The notes beneath the pieces were generated by a model that saw nothing but the letters and a program-made list of their open reading frames with translations, had not been told where the DNA came from and searched no databases. The position numbers were made by a program, and so were the translations under genes. Below are positions 53,995 to 62,699 of a stretch of DNA of 64,000 nucleotides, piece by piece. Numbering within the stretch: position 1 is the first letter of the stretch; each line of letters starts with the position of its first letter. Origin of the DNA: Alphaproteobacteria bacterium (lineage in GTDB: Bacteria > Pseudomonadota > Alphaproteobacteria > Reyranellales > Reyranellaceae); NCBI GenBank assembly GCA_016869975.1, contig VGCZ01000023.1, forward strand, positions 1-64,000. The letters are read 5' to 3'.

Positions 53995-55428
53995 ATGTCC
54001 CATATCGCCACCGCCACCGATCTGTTCTTCAAGCGCGCCGGCCTCGACGAAGCACGCACCGAGCGCATCGTGCGCGAGGCTCTGAGCGGCACCGACGACG
54101 GCGAGCTGTTCCTGGAGTATGCCCAAAGCGAGATGCTGGCCTGGGACGACGGCAAGCTGAAGAGCGCGTCCTTCGACGTCTCCCAGGGCTTCGGTCTGCG
54201 CGCCGTGAAGGGCGAGACGGTGGGTTATGCCCATGCCTCGGCCCTGGACGAGCAGGCGCTCAAGCGCGCCGCCAGCACGGTGCGCGCCGTCGCCAGCGGC
54301 AAGGGTGGCACGGCGGCCGAGGGGCCGCGTGGCACCAACTCTATCCTCTACACCGACGCCAACCCGCTCGACGGCATCGCCTTCGAGCGCAAGGTGAAGC
54401 TGCTGGAGGAGATCGACGCCTACGCCCGCGGCAAGGAGCCCTTGCTGAAGCAGGTCTCGGCCTCGATCGCCGCCTCCTGGCAGGTGATCGAGATCGTGCG
54501 CGCCGATGGCCGCAGGGTCGCCGACGTCCGGCCGATGGTGCGGCTCAACGTGTCGGTGGTGGCCGGCAAGGGCGATCGCATGGAAAGCGGCTCGTCCGGT
54601 TCGGGCGGGCGCATCGGCTACAGTGGCCTGTTCGAGCCCGAGTACTGGAAGACGCAGACCGACGAGGCGATCCGCCAGGCGCTCGTCAACCTCGACTCGG
54701 TCGACGCGCCAGCCGGCGAGTTGCCGGTCGTGCTGGGCGCGGGCTGGTCGGGAATCCTGTGGCACGAGGCGATCGGCCATGGCCTGGAGGGCGATTTCCA
54801 CCGCCGCAAGACCTCGGTGTTCACCCACCTGATGAACCAGCGCATCGCCTCGCCGGGCGTTACCGTGGTCGACGACGGCACCATGCGCGACCGGCGCGGC
54901 TCGCTCACCGTCGACGACGAGGGCACGCCGAGCCAGCGTACGGTGCTGATCGAGGACGGCAGATTGGTCGGTCTGATGCAGGACCGCCTCAACGCGCGCC
55001 TCATGGGCGTGGCGCCCACCGGCAACGGACGGCGGCAGAGCCACGCCCACAGCCCGATGCCGCGCATGACCAACACGATCATGCTGGCCGGCGACAAGGA
55101 CCCCAAGGAGATCATGGCGTCGGTGAAGCGCGGCCTCTACGCCGTGAATTTCGGCGGCGGCCAGGTCGACATCACCAACGGCAAGTTCGTCTTCAGCTGC
55201 ACCGAGGCCTATCTGATCGAGAACGGCAAGCAGGGCGCGCCGGTCAAGGGCGCCACCCTGATCGGGTCGGGCAGCGAGGCGCTGTTGAAGATCGGCATGG
55301 TCGGCAACGACCTGGAGATGGATCTCGGCGTCGGCACCTGCGGCAAGGACGGCCAGGGCGTGCCGGTCGGCGTCGGCCAGCCGACGCTGCGGCTCGATGG
55401 ATTGACGGTCGGCGGCACGGCGACCTGA
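53995..55428 (+). CDS. tldD: Metallopeptidase TldD
   Basis: The catalytic partner of the TldD/TldE protease that degrades unfolded peptides and processes some RiPPs. The 477-residue protein has HEAIGHGLEGD with the HExxxH zinc motif (His257, His262) and the late Cys region KFVFSCTEAYLIENG. GGAG lies seven bases before the ATG at 53995; in-frame starts at 53965 and 53926 are less likely. TldE (PmbA) is not adjacent. A tldD gene next to ctaC is a known alphaproteobacterial order. Confidence 0.96.
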   Translation: MSHIATATDLFFKRAGLDEARTERIVREALSGTDDGELFLEYAQSEMLAWDDGKLKSASFDVSQGFGLRAVKGETVGYAHASALDEQALKRAASTVRAVASGKGGTAAEGPRGTNSILYTDANPLDGIAFERKVKLLEEIDAYARGKEPLLKQVSASIAASWQVIEIVRADGRRVADVRPMVRLNVSVVAGKGDRMESGSSGSGGRIGYSGLFEPEYWKTQTDEAIRQALVNLDSVDAPAGELPVVLGAGWSGILWHEAIGHGLEGDFHRRKTSVFTHLMNQRIASPGVTVVDDGTMRDRRGSLTVDDEGTPSQRTVLIEDGRLVGLMQDRLNARLMGVAPTGNGRRQSHAHSPMPRMTNTIMLAGDKDPKEIMASVKRGLYAVNFGGGQVDITNGKFVFSCTEAYLIENGKQGAPVKGATLIGSGSEALLKIGMVGNDLEMDLGVGTCGKDGQGVPVGVGQPTLRLDGLTVGGTAT

Positions 55429-55431
55429 GTC

Positions 55432-56289
55432 TCAGGCCGGCGGGACCAGATCCTTTCGGCCCGACCATTCCCACGCTTGCCCCGTCCGCGAGACGCCCAG
55501 CAGCAGGCCACCCAGCTCGCGTGGATGGATCCAGCCGCCATCGGGCTCGGTGGCGGGGTCCTTGCCACGCGGCGTCCACTTCGCGCCGGCCTCCAGCAGG
55601 CGTGTGCGAATGCCTGGCCAATCGTGCGTTTCGATATAGGCCATGTAGAGCCCGTCGCCGCCGCGCCGCCGGGTGAAGCGCGCCATGGCGCTATCGGGCC
55701 CGGTGACTTGTGACAGCTCGATGCGATCCAGACGATTGGGCGGGTCGAACAGCGTGAGCGTGCCTTCGTAGCCGAAGCGCTTGGAGCCGATCTTCGAGAA
55801 CCGAGTCGGGTCGAGGTCGAACAGACTGGTGAAGGCCGCGGCGGCCCGTCGCCAGTCGGTGACCAGCACGCTGGTGGTCTCGTAGAGAAACGAGACCAAC
55901 CCGACGCGCACACGGTAGGTGCTTGGCGTGATCACCATCGGGAATCCCGGCGTGTGCGGCGGTCCGAGATGCAGCTGCGGCCCATCGTGGGCGTACGACA
56001 CACCCAGCCCGTCGAGACGACGCGCCAGCGCGGCGACGTCTACCGTCGAGTAGCCCGCGGTCATGATCGACTCGCCCCACCGCGCGAGAAAATCGTGTGT
56101 ACGGCCCGCGCCATCGGGCTCGACCAGCTCGATCTCGCTTTCGCCGACGGCCAGCACCAGCCGGTGCGCGCCGAGATAGGCGCTGCGATCTTCGCGCGCG
56201 ATCTCGGCGCCCAGCAGCCGGTGGTAGCGCTCGGCCACCGCCTTGCGGTCGGTGACCGCGACCTGCACCCGATCGCAGCGGTCCAGCAT
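55432..56289 (-). CDS. VOC/glyoxalase family protein
   Basis: A 285-residue protein with two VOC-like halves. The start MLDRCDRVQVAVTD and HRLLGAEIAREDRSAYLG resemble glyoxalase modules. The second half begins near VGLVSFLYETTSVLVTDWRR. Metal ligands are not fully conserved, so catalysis is uncertain. AAGGA lies seven bases before the ATG. It is last in a three-gene minus-strand operon and ends four bases from the convergent tldD stop. Confidence 0.82.
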   Translation of the reverse strand: MLDRCDRVQVAVTDRKAVAERYHRLLGAEIAREDRSAYLGAHRLVLAVGESEIELVEPDGAGRTHDFLARWGESIMTAGYSTVDVAALARRLDGLGVSYAHDGPQLHLGPPHTPGFPMVITPSTYRVRVGLVSFLYETTSVLVTDWRRAAAAFTSLFDLDPTRFSKIGSKRFGYEGTLTLFDPPNRLDRIELSQVTGPDSAMARFTRRRGGDGLYMAYIETHDWPGIRTRLLEAGAKWTPRGKDPATEPDGGWIHPRELGGLLLGVSRTGQAWEWSGRKDLVPPA

Positions 56290-56309
56290 TGTCGCGTCCT
56301 TGTCTGTGT

Positions 56310-57026
56310 CTATTTCGGCGCCGTCGGCATCGGCACGGTTACCCTCGGCGCGGGCACCGGCGGCGCCACGGGCTCGGGTGGTTTGGGTGGCTCGGGTGGC
56401 GGGGCCGAGGGCGGTACGGCGGGCGGCGCGGCCGCCGGTGCGGTCGGAGGCGCGGGCGCAGGCGCAGGTTCGGCGGGCGCCGCTGGCGCCAGGCGCGCGC
56501 GGGTGCGGAAGGAATCGAGGAAAGCGCGCACATGCGGCAGCGCCGCCGGCAGCTTCTCCCGGTTCACCACCGCCTCGACCTTGTAGACCGTCTCGGCCGT
56601 CACGCAGACGCGCGCGAAGTAATCCAGCTCGTCGGGCAACGGCGCCTCGATCAGGTGGCCCGGCGCGCCGCCGCCACATGAGTCGGCCTCGTTGCGCGTC
56701 GGCTTGTCGGCGCTGGCACGCGCCAGCATCAATGTCGCGAAGCGTTGCGCGATCAGCGGCGGCGTGGCGCTGCCGCGGATCGAGGGCGGATAGAACACCA
56801 CGGTGACGCTGAAGGCCTCCTCGACGCTGCCGGTGAGGTAGTGCACCGCCGGGAAGCCGCCATCGTTCCACGGCCGCTTCTGCACGATGCCCGGCACGCG
56901 GATGGTGAAATTGTCGGCGCCGCCGTCGTAGTCGCGCCAACGCGCCGGCGGCGGCACCGGCTCGAGCTGGGCGTGCGCGTCGGCGGCCGCCAGCAGCGCC
57001 GCGAGGAGGATGGCCGCGTGTCGCAT
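56310..57026 (-). CDS. Exported protein with Pro/Ala-rich tail
   Basis: A 238-residue protein, family not recognised. A signal peptide (cleavage near ADAHA, about residue 19) leads to a folded domain of about 150 residues with two Cys (DSCGGG and VCVTAE). The last 60 residues are Pro/Ala/Val repeats, a likely linker through the periplasm or cell wall. It starts seven bases after the FkbM gene stop and ends 21 bases before the VOC gene, so the three form one operon. Confidence 0.8.
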   Translation of the reverse strand: MRHAAILLAALLAAADAHAQLEPVPPPARWRDYDGGADNFTIRVPGIVQKRPWNDGGFPAVHYLTGSVEEAFSVTVVFYPPSIRGSATPPLIAQRFATLMLARASADKPTRNEADSCGGGAPGHLIEAPLPDELDYFARVCVTAETVYKVEAVVNREKLPAALPHVRAFLDSFRTRARLAPAAPAEPAPAPAPPTAPAAAPPAVPPSAPPPEPPKPPEPVAPPVPAPRVTVPMPTAPK

Positions 57027-57032
57027 CGGCCG

Positions 57033-58010
57033 TTACGACCGCCCCGCCGGGGCCGCCCCGCGGCGGCGGCGTTGCGACTCCAGCGCGGTGTCCTCGGGGC
57101 CGCTGACGGCGCGCATGCCGCGAACCTCCGCCGTGTCGCGCGGCGGCAGGCACAGCATGTTGGTCGAGAACACGTTGGTGAAGACGTCCTCGCGGACATT
57201 GGCGAAGTTGCCCTGGTTGAACAGCGGCGTCACATGCCAGTAGAGCCGGTAGCCCTGCTCGAGCAGCCACGCGATCAGTGGCGGCGAACCGTCGGTGCCG
57301 TTGTTCTCGACGAACAGGCGCGGCTGGTGGCGCCGGATGGTCTCGGCCGCGCCACGCAGCACGTCGAGCTCCATGCCCTCGACATCGACCTTGATGAGCG
57401 AGCAGCCCGGCAGGTCGAGCGAGTCGATGGTCACGACCGGCACGTGTTCCCCGGCGCCGCCGCCGCGCAAACCGACGCCGCCGTAATTGTTCTCCTGGCC
57501 ATGGTCGAGCGGCGGCACCACCGCCACGCCCGCAGTGGCGCCCAGCCCGCACCAATGCGCCACCACGTTGGCGAGGCCATTGGCGGCGATGTTGGCGCAT
57601 AGCATCTGGTGGACGAGGCGCTGCGGCTCGGCCGCCAGCACCCAGCCATCCGGGCCGACGCGCCGCGCCATCGGCACGCAGAGGGTGCCGATATTGGCGC
57701 CGGCCTCGACGACAATGTCGCCAGGCTTGATCAGGCGCAGCAGCAGCTGCAGCTCGAGCTCGGCGTATTCACCGTAGAGGTCGAGGCTGCGGCCGATATA
57801 GCGGTCGCGCGCGTTGTAGAGAAAGGCGCCGTGCCGGCAGCGCTTGGAACGGTAGGGTAAGGCGCCGGTCGGCGCCGCGGGCGGGGTCGCCGCCTCCCCC
57901 CGCGCCGGCGGGGTCGCGGCCGGCGCGGGCGCGCCGAACGCCGTTTCCTCCGGCGTCAATCCGACTTCCTGCTCGACACCCATGCTGCGCCCGCCGATCC
58001 GCCAAGCCAT
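57033..58010 (-). CDS. FkbM family methyltransferase
   Basis: A SAM-dependent O-methyltransferase of 325 residues. It has motif I VVEAGANIGTLCVPMARR, VLAAEPQ at the end of beta 2, and the FkbM signature SLIKVDVEGMELDVLRGA followed by LFVENNG. The first 50 residues are Pro/Ala-rich. FkbM proteins often methylate sugars, so a surface glycan target is possible. An ATG at 57983 could be the real start. Confidence 0.88.
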   Translation of the reverse strand: MAWRIGGRSMGVEQEVGLTPEETAFGAPAPAATPPARGEAATPPAAPTGALPYRSKRCRHGAFLYNARDRYIGRSLDLYGEYAELELQLLLRLIKPGDIVVEAGANIGTLCVPMARRVGPDGWVLAAEPQRLVHQMLCANIAANGLANVVAHWCGLGATAGVAVVPPLDHGQENNYGGVGLRGGGAGEHVPVVTIDSLDLPGCSLIKVDVEGMELDVLRGAAETIRRHQPRLFVENNGTDGSPPLIAWLLEQGYRLYWHVTPLFNQGNFANVREDVFTNVFSTNMLCLPPRDTAEVRGMRAVSGPEDTALESQRRRRGAAPAGRS

Positions 58011-58073
58011 CCGAACTGTAGCGGCTGCCGCCGCATCCGGCTATCGTCCTATCCAAACGAAGGAGGAACGTCG

Positions 58074-58910
58074 ATGGGCTATCAGACGATCGAGGTGCGC
58101 AAGATCTCGCCGGTGATCGGCGCGGAAATCCATGGTGTCGATCTCGGGGGCGAGCTCGGCAACCAGCAGTTCCAGGAGATCCACGACGCGCTGATGGACA
58201 ATCTCGTGATCTTCTTCCGCGACCAGAAGCTCAGCGTCGAGCAGCACAAGGCCTTCGGCCAACGCTTCGGCCGCCTGCACCTCCATCCCAACGCGCCCAG
58301 GCCGATCGAGGGCCATCCCGAAATCCTGGTGATCAAGGCCGACGAGAACAGCAAGCACGTCGCCGGCGAGGAGTGGCACACCGACGTCTCGTGCGACGAG
58401 GAGCCGCCGATGGGCTCGATCCTCTACCTTACGGAGGTGCCGCCCGACGGCGGCGGCGACACCATGTTCGCCAACACGTATCGCGCCTACGAGACCTTGT
58501 CGGAGCCCGTGAAGAAGATGCTGGTCGGCCTGACGGCGATCCACGACAGCCTCAAGGCGCACAGCCATCAGCAGAACAAGAAGGACGGCGCGCACCATTT
58601 CCCCAAGGCCGAGCATCCGATCCTGCGCACCCATCCGGTGACCGGCAAGATCGGGCTCTACGTCAACCGCGGCTTCACCACGCGCATCCCGCAGCTCAAG
58701 AAGGCCGAGAGCGACGCGGTCCTGGAGATGCTGTGGCGCCACATCGAGACGCCCGAGCTGCAATGCCGCTTCAAGTGGCGGCCCAATTCCGTGGCCTTCT
58801 GGGACAATCGCTGCGCCCAGCACCACGCGCTGTTCGACTATCACCCGCACCGCCGCTACGGGCATCGCGTCACGGTGTGCGGCGACAAGCCGTTCTATGG
58901 CGCCGCCTGA
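58074..58910 (+). CDS. TauD/TfdA family Fe(II)/2-oxoglutarate dioxygenase
   Basis: A 278-residue oxygenase of the TauD type. The iron ligands are His102 and Asp104 (EEWHTDVSCDEEPP) and a distal His near 250 (WDNRCAQHHALFDY); Arg265 should hold 2-oxoglutarate. Its N-terminus IEVRKISPVIGAEIHGVDL is typical. The substrate (taurine, an aryloxyacetate or other) is unknown. AAGGAGGAA precedes the ATG. It meets gshA end to end with no gap. Confidence 0.92.
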   Translation: MGYQTIEVRKISPVIGAEIHGVDLGGELGNQQFQEIHDALMDNLVIFFRDQKLSVEQHKAFGQRFGRLHLHPNAPRPIEGHPEILVIKADENSKHVAGEEWHTDVSCDEEPPMGSILYLTEVPPDGGGDTMFANTYRAYETLSEPVKKMLVGLTAIHDSLKAHSHQQNKKDGAHHFPKAEHPILRTHPVTGKIGLYVNRGFTTRIPQLKKAESDAVLEMLWRHIETPELQCRFKWRPNSVAFWDNRCAQHHALFDYHPHRRYGHRVTVCGDKPFYGAA

Positions 58911-60272
58911 TCAGTAGGCGTAGGCCTCGTACACAGCGCCGTAGTCACCCTTCAACGCGCCCGCCAGCCGGGCGCGTTTTTCGTCGGCCAGGGTGACGCC
59001 GCTATCGGCGATGCGCTTCAGCGGATCGAGATACATCGTCTCATCGCGACCCTGCGCGTCGAGCCTGGCGCGCGCCTTCAGGCCGGCCTCGGCGATCATC
59101 AGCGTTTGCTGCGCCAGCGTTCGCAGCGTGTGGCCCTTCATGACCGTCTTCAGGCCTTCGCGAGGCGACTGGTCGCGCAGGGCCTGCTGCTCGGCGACAC
59201 TCCAGCCCTTCACCAGATCCCAGGCGGCGTCGAGCGCCGTGGTGTCGTAGAGCAGGCCCATCCACAGCGCCGGCAGCGCCACGATCATGTCGCGCGGACC
59301 CGAATCGCAGCCCCGCATCTCGAGGTAGCGCTTCAGCCGCACCTCGGGGAAGGCCGTGGTGACGTGGTCGCTCCAGTCGGTGACGCGTGCGATATCGCCG
59401 ACGTCATTGTGCAGGCGGCCGGCCATGAAGTCGCGAAACGACTTGCCGCTGACGTCGATGTACTTGCCGTCGCGATAGACGAAGTACATCGGCACGCCGA
59501 GGATGTAGTCGGTATAGCGCTCGAAGCCGAAGCCCGGCTCGAAGACGAAGGGCAGCATGCCGCAGCGGTCGGCATCGGTGTCGGTCCAGACATGGCTGCG
59601 CCGGCTCTGGAAGCCGGTGTCCTGCGACTCGACGAAGGGCGAGTTGGCGTAGAGCGCGGTGACCAGCGGCTGCAGCGCCAGCGACACGCGGAACTTCTTC
59701 ACCATGTCGGCTTCCGAGCCGTAATCGACATTGGTCTGCACCGTGCAGGTGCGCAGCATCATGTCGAGGCCCATCGTGCCCTTCTTGGGCATGTAGGCGC
59801 GCATGATCTTGTAGCGGCCCTTGGGCATCCAGTCGAAATCCTCGCGCCGCCAGGTCGGCGTGAAGCCCAGCCCGGCGAAGCCCGCGCCCAGCGGGCCGGC
59901 GATCGCCTTGACCTCGTCGAGATGGTTGTCGGTCTCGACGGCGCATTCATGCACGGTGCTGAGCGGCGCGCCGCTGAGCTCAAGCTGGCCGCCCGGCTCC
60001 AGGGTGATGTTGGCGGCGCCGCGGGTCAGCGCGATGACATTGCCGTTTTCCAGCGCGCGCTGCCAGCCGAAGCGGTCGGCCAGGCCGTCGAGCATCGCCT
60101 TCACGCCGCCGGCATAGCGCAAAGGCCGGCGCGTGGCGCGATCGAAGCCGAATTTCTCGTGCTCGGTGCCGGCGCGCCATTGAGCCGCCGGCTTGCAGCC
60201 GGACTCGAAATACTCGACGAGCTGGCGGCGGTCCGTGATGGGCGCGCCTCCGCCACTGGGCGGTGCCGACAT
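58911..60272 (-). CDS. gshA: Glutamate--cysteine ligase, plant/alphaproteobacterial type
   Basis: Makes gamma-glutamylcysteine, the first step of glutathione. The 453-residue protein starts ITDRRQLVEYFESGCKP. It has the ATP/glutamate site RAGTEHEKFGFD, LEPGGQLELSG and QTNVDYGSEADMVKKFRV. Glu in TEHEKF matches the EgtA/plant GshA class rather than E. coli GshA. The ATG at 60272 has GGGGGAAA upstream. Its antisense strand near the 3' end contains a terminator for the TauD gene. Confidence 0.95.
   Translation of the reverse strand: MSAPPSGGGAPITDRRQLVEYFESGCKPAAQWRAGTEHEKFGFDRATRRPLRYAGGVKAMLDGLADRFGWQRALENGNVIALTRGAANITLEPGGQLELSGAPLSTVHECAVETDNHLDEVKAIAGPLGAGFAGLGFTPTWRREDFDWMPKGRYKIMRAYMPKKGTMGLDMMLRTCTVQTNVDYGSEADMVKKFRVSLALQPLVTALYANSPFVESQDTGFQSRRSHVWTDTDADRCGMLPFVFEPGFGFERYTDYILGVPMYFVYRDGKYIDVSGKSFRDFMAGRLHNDVGDIARVTDWSDHVTTAFPEVRLKRYLEMRGCDSGPRDMIVALPALWMGLLYDTTALDAAWDLVKGWSVAEQQALRDQSPREGLKTVMKGHTLRTLAQQTLMIAEAGLKARARLDAQGRDETMYLDPLKRIADSGVTLADEKRARLAGALKGDYGAVYEAYAY
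58955..58981 (+). terminator. Plus-strand intrinsic terminator inside the gshA 3' coding region
   Basis: On the + strand, ACGCGCCCG (58955-58963) pairs with CGGGCGCGT (58969-58977) around CCAGC and runs into TTTTT (58977-58981). It starts 45 bases after the TauD-like gene stop and lies wholly within the gshA coding sequence (on the opposite strand). Confidence 0.8.
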
Positions 60273-60370
60273 AAGGTGTTTCCCCCTGCCGGCGTCGCGG
60301 TCGATCGCGCCTGCCGACGTGTTGATGTTGTCGTGGTCGACGACGTTGCTAGCAAGCCCTGAGGCCGCGC

Positions 60371-61174
60371 TCAACCTTGCTCGCCGCGTCCTCGCATAAG
60401 GTTTCCTCGTTCGACCGCGCCGGCATAATCGGGCCAGCGCCGGGGCGTCGGCTCGCGCCAGTCGCCGATCGCCGCCTGCAGGCAGGCGAGCGCGGCGATC
60501 GCCGCCGTGTCGGCGCGCAGGATGCGCGGGCCCAGCCCGACCGGCAGCACGCCGGGCAGAGCCGCGATGCGATCGAGTTCCTCGCGCGCGAAGCCGCCCT
60601 CCGGCCCGATCAGCACCGCCCACGGCCCGGGCCGCGCGCCCGCCAGCGCGTCGAGGATCGGCTTGCCGCCGCCGGTCTCGTCGGCGATCAGCAGCCGCCG
60701 CCCGGCCGGCCACGCCGTCAGCAACCGTTCGAGCGACACCGGCTCGCGCACTTCAGGCACGCTCAGCCGCTCGGTCTGCTCCGCTGCCTCGACGGCGTTG
60801 GCGCGCAGCCGCTCGACATTGACCCGCTCGACGTTGGTGCGCCGCGTGATGACAGGCACCAGCGCCGAAACACCCAGCTCCGTCGCCTTCTCGGCGATGG
60901 AGTCGATGCGCGCCTTCTTCACCGGCGCGAAGCACAGCCACAGATTGGGCTCGCCGGCTTGCGGCCGGGTCTGGCTCTCGGCGCCGAGATCCATCGACCG
61001 CTTGGCGCTCGCCGTGACCGTCGCCCGCCACTCGCCATCGCGGCCGTTGAACAGCAGCACCGCGGCGCCGACGCCCAGCCGCAGCACGTCGCGCAGATAA
61101 TGCGCACGCGGGCCATCGAGGCCCAGCGCCGCGCCTGCCGCGAGATCGTCCTCGACGAACAGCCGCGGCGTCAT
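60371..61174 (-). CDS. rsmE: 16S rRNA (uracil-1498-N3) methyltransferase RsmE
   Basis: A SPOUT-fold methyltransferase of 267 residues. It starts TPRLFVEDDLAAGAAL. It has LNL-like CFAPVKKARIDSIAEKATELGV, the knot segment VLIGPEGGFAREEL and the C-terminal LGPRILRADTAAIAAL. I chose the ATG at 61174; a GTG at 61189 would add five residues. It is 98 bp upstream of gshA, as in many alphaproteobacteria. Confidence 0.95.
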   Translation of the reverse strand: MTPRLFVEDDLAAGAALGLDGPRAHYLRDVLRLGVGAAVLLFNGRDGEWRATVTASAKRSMDLGAESQTRPQAGEPNLWLCFAPVKKARIDSIAEKATELGVSALVPVITRRTNVERVNVERLRANAVEAAEQTERLSVPEVREPVSLERLLTAWPAGRRLLIADETGGGKPILDALAGARPGPWAVLIGPEGGFAREELDRIAALPGVLPVGLGPRILRADTAAIAALACLQAAIGDWREPTPRRWPDYAGAVERGNLMRGRGEQG

Positions 61175-61190
61175 GGGACCGGCCCCCACC

Positions 61191-61256
61191 CGTCATTCCG
61201 AGCGAAGCGAAGAATCTCCCGGCCGCGGGAGATCGCTCGCTGCGCTCGGGGTGACG
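61191..61256. repeat. Imperfect palindromic intergenic element
   Basis: CGTCATTCCGAGCG (61191) pairs at 11 of 14 positions with the reverse complement of CGCTCGGGGTGACG (ending 61256). An inner perfect stem CTCCCG/CGGGAG lies between. The CGTCATTCCGAGCGAAGCGA start is a sequence type seen as dispersed repeats in several bacterial genomes. One copy here. Confidence 0.6.
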
Positions 61257-61283
61257 AAGACGGCGACGGCGTCGCCCTCATCG

Positions 61284-61715
61284 TCATTTGACGGTGATCG
61301 TGATCTTCGGCGATATCACGGGCGGCTCGTGCGGTATGTGGTTTTGGTCGCCGAGCACGAGCTGCAGCGTGTGCCGGCCGGGCGGCAGGGTGATGGTCGC
61401 CTCGGTCTGGCCGTTGCCGAAATGGCGATGCTGGTCGTCGTTGGGCAGGTTCTCGCCCATCGGCGGCAGGGTGACGACGTTGATCAGCAGGTGATGGTGG
61501 CCGGTGTCCTTCATCTCGACGCCAGCCGGCGCCACGCCCATGCCCTTCAGCCCCATCCGCACCGTGATCGGCCCGGCGATCTCCTCGCCGTCCTTGGGCG
61601 AGATGAAATAGACCTGCGCGCCGGCGGGCGCGGGAGTTCGCGGCAATTGCGCCAGCGCGATGCTCGTCACGAGCAGCGCGGCCAGCGCGGACAGGATCGG
61701 GACCGAACGACGCAT
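61284..61715 (-). CDS. DUF4399 exported protein
   Basis: A 143-residue protein with a signal peptide (cleavage near SIALA, about residue 22). The DUF4399 core follows: VYFISPKDGEEIAGPITVRMGLKG-region, then DTGHHHLLINV and PPGRHTLQLVLGDQNHIPH. The many histidines suggest metal binding in the periplasm, but function is unknown. GAGAGGAGAGG precedes the ATG. It faces ubiA across 60 bp. Confidence 0.9.
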   Translation of the reverse strand: MRRSVPILSALAALLVTSIALAQLPRTPAPAGAQVYFISPKDGEEIAGPITVRMGLKGMGVAPAGVEMKDTGHHHLLINVVTLPPMGENLPNDDQHRHFGNGQTEATITLPPGRHTLQLVLGDQNHIPHEPPVISPKITITVK

Positions 61716-61775
61716 CGCACCTCTCCTCTCGCTAGATCGATTGAGCATAGCATCTCCTGTGACCATGATGGCGAC

Positions 61776-62699
61776 ATGACCGCCAAGGGATTCACCGACA
61801 TCAGGCCGCGGCACTGGACGTTGCGCCTGCTGCCGGCCTGGGCGCGGCCCTATGGCCGGCTGGCGCGCTGGGACCGGCCGATCGGCTGGGAGCTGCTGCT
61901 GTTTCCCTGCTGGTGGTCGATCAGCCTGTTCGCGCCGTTACAAACGCGCGAACAGATCACCGCGTGGGCGATCTGGATGGCGCTGTTCTTCGTCGGCGCC
62001 GTCGCCATGCGCGGCGCCGGCTGCACCTGGAACGACCTGCTCGACCGCGACATCGACGCCCAGGTCGAACGCACGCGCGATCGACCGCTGCCTGCCGGCG
62101 AGGTGACGCCGAGGCAGGCGCTGGTCTGGCTGGCGCTACAGGCGGCGATCGGCGCCGCCGTGCTCTTCTCGTTCAACCTCAACGCCATCGTCGTCGGCCT
62201 GGCCTCGCTGCTGATCATCGCGATCTATCCGCTGATGAAACGCGTGACGTCGTGGCCGCAGGTCGTGCTCGGCCTCGCCTTCAACTGGGGCGCGCTGATG
62301 GGCGACGTGGTGGCCAACGCCCGTGTCTCGTCCGCCGCGCTGGCGCTCTATGCCGGCGGCATCGCCTGGACCCTGGTCTACGACACGATCTACGCCATGC
62401 AGGATCAGCGCGACGACGCCATCGTCGGTGTGCGCTCGACCGCGCGCCGCTTCCAGAGCGCGCCGCAGGCCTGGCTCACCGTGTTCGCCACGATCACCGT
62501 GATCTGCTTCGGTGTCGCCGGCTGGCTCGCTGCGATCGGCTGGCTTTATTGGCTCGGCCTGGCCGGCGTCGTCGCGCATCTCGCATGGCAGGTCGGCACG
62601 GTGAAGCCGCACGACCCCGCCGATTGCCTGCACAAGTTCCGCGCCAATCGCTGGCTGGGCTGGATCCTGCTGCTCGGCATCCTCGCGGCGCGCTTCTGA
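61776..62699 (+). CDS. ubiA: 4-hydroxybenzoate octaprenyltransferase UbiA
   Basis: The membrane prenyltransferase that commits 4-hydroxybenzoate to ubiquinone. The 307-residue protein has about eight helices. The first Asp-rich motif is GCTWNDLLDRDIDAQVERTRDRPLP and the second DTIYAMQDQRDDAIVGVRSTA region is intact. RLARWDRPIGWELLLFPCWW at the N-terminus is typical. The ATG at 61776 is the first in-frame start that fits; its ribosome site is weak. The stop overlaps the next gene (TGATG). Confidence 0.96.
   Translation: MTAKGFTDIRPRHWTLRLLPAWARPYGRLARWDRPIGWELLLFPCWWSISLFAPLQTREQITAWAIWMALFFVGAVAMRGAGCTWNDLLDRDIDAQVERTRDRPLPAGEVTPRQALVWLALQAAIGAAVLFSFNLNAIVVGLASLLIIAIYPLMKRVTSWPQVVLGLAFNWGALMGDVVANARVSSAALALYAGGIAWTLVYDTIYAMQDQRDDAIVGVRSTARRFQSAPQAWLTVFATITVICFGVAGWLAAIGWLYWLGLAGVVAHLAWQVGTVKPHDPADCLHKFRANRWLGWILLLGILAARF

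Noticed and set aside
61173-61775. Extended N-terminus for UbiA
   Set aside because: The extra 201 residues are antisense to the DUF4399 gene and the palindrome and do not match UbiA.
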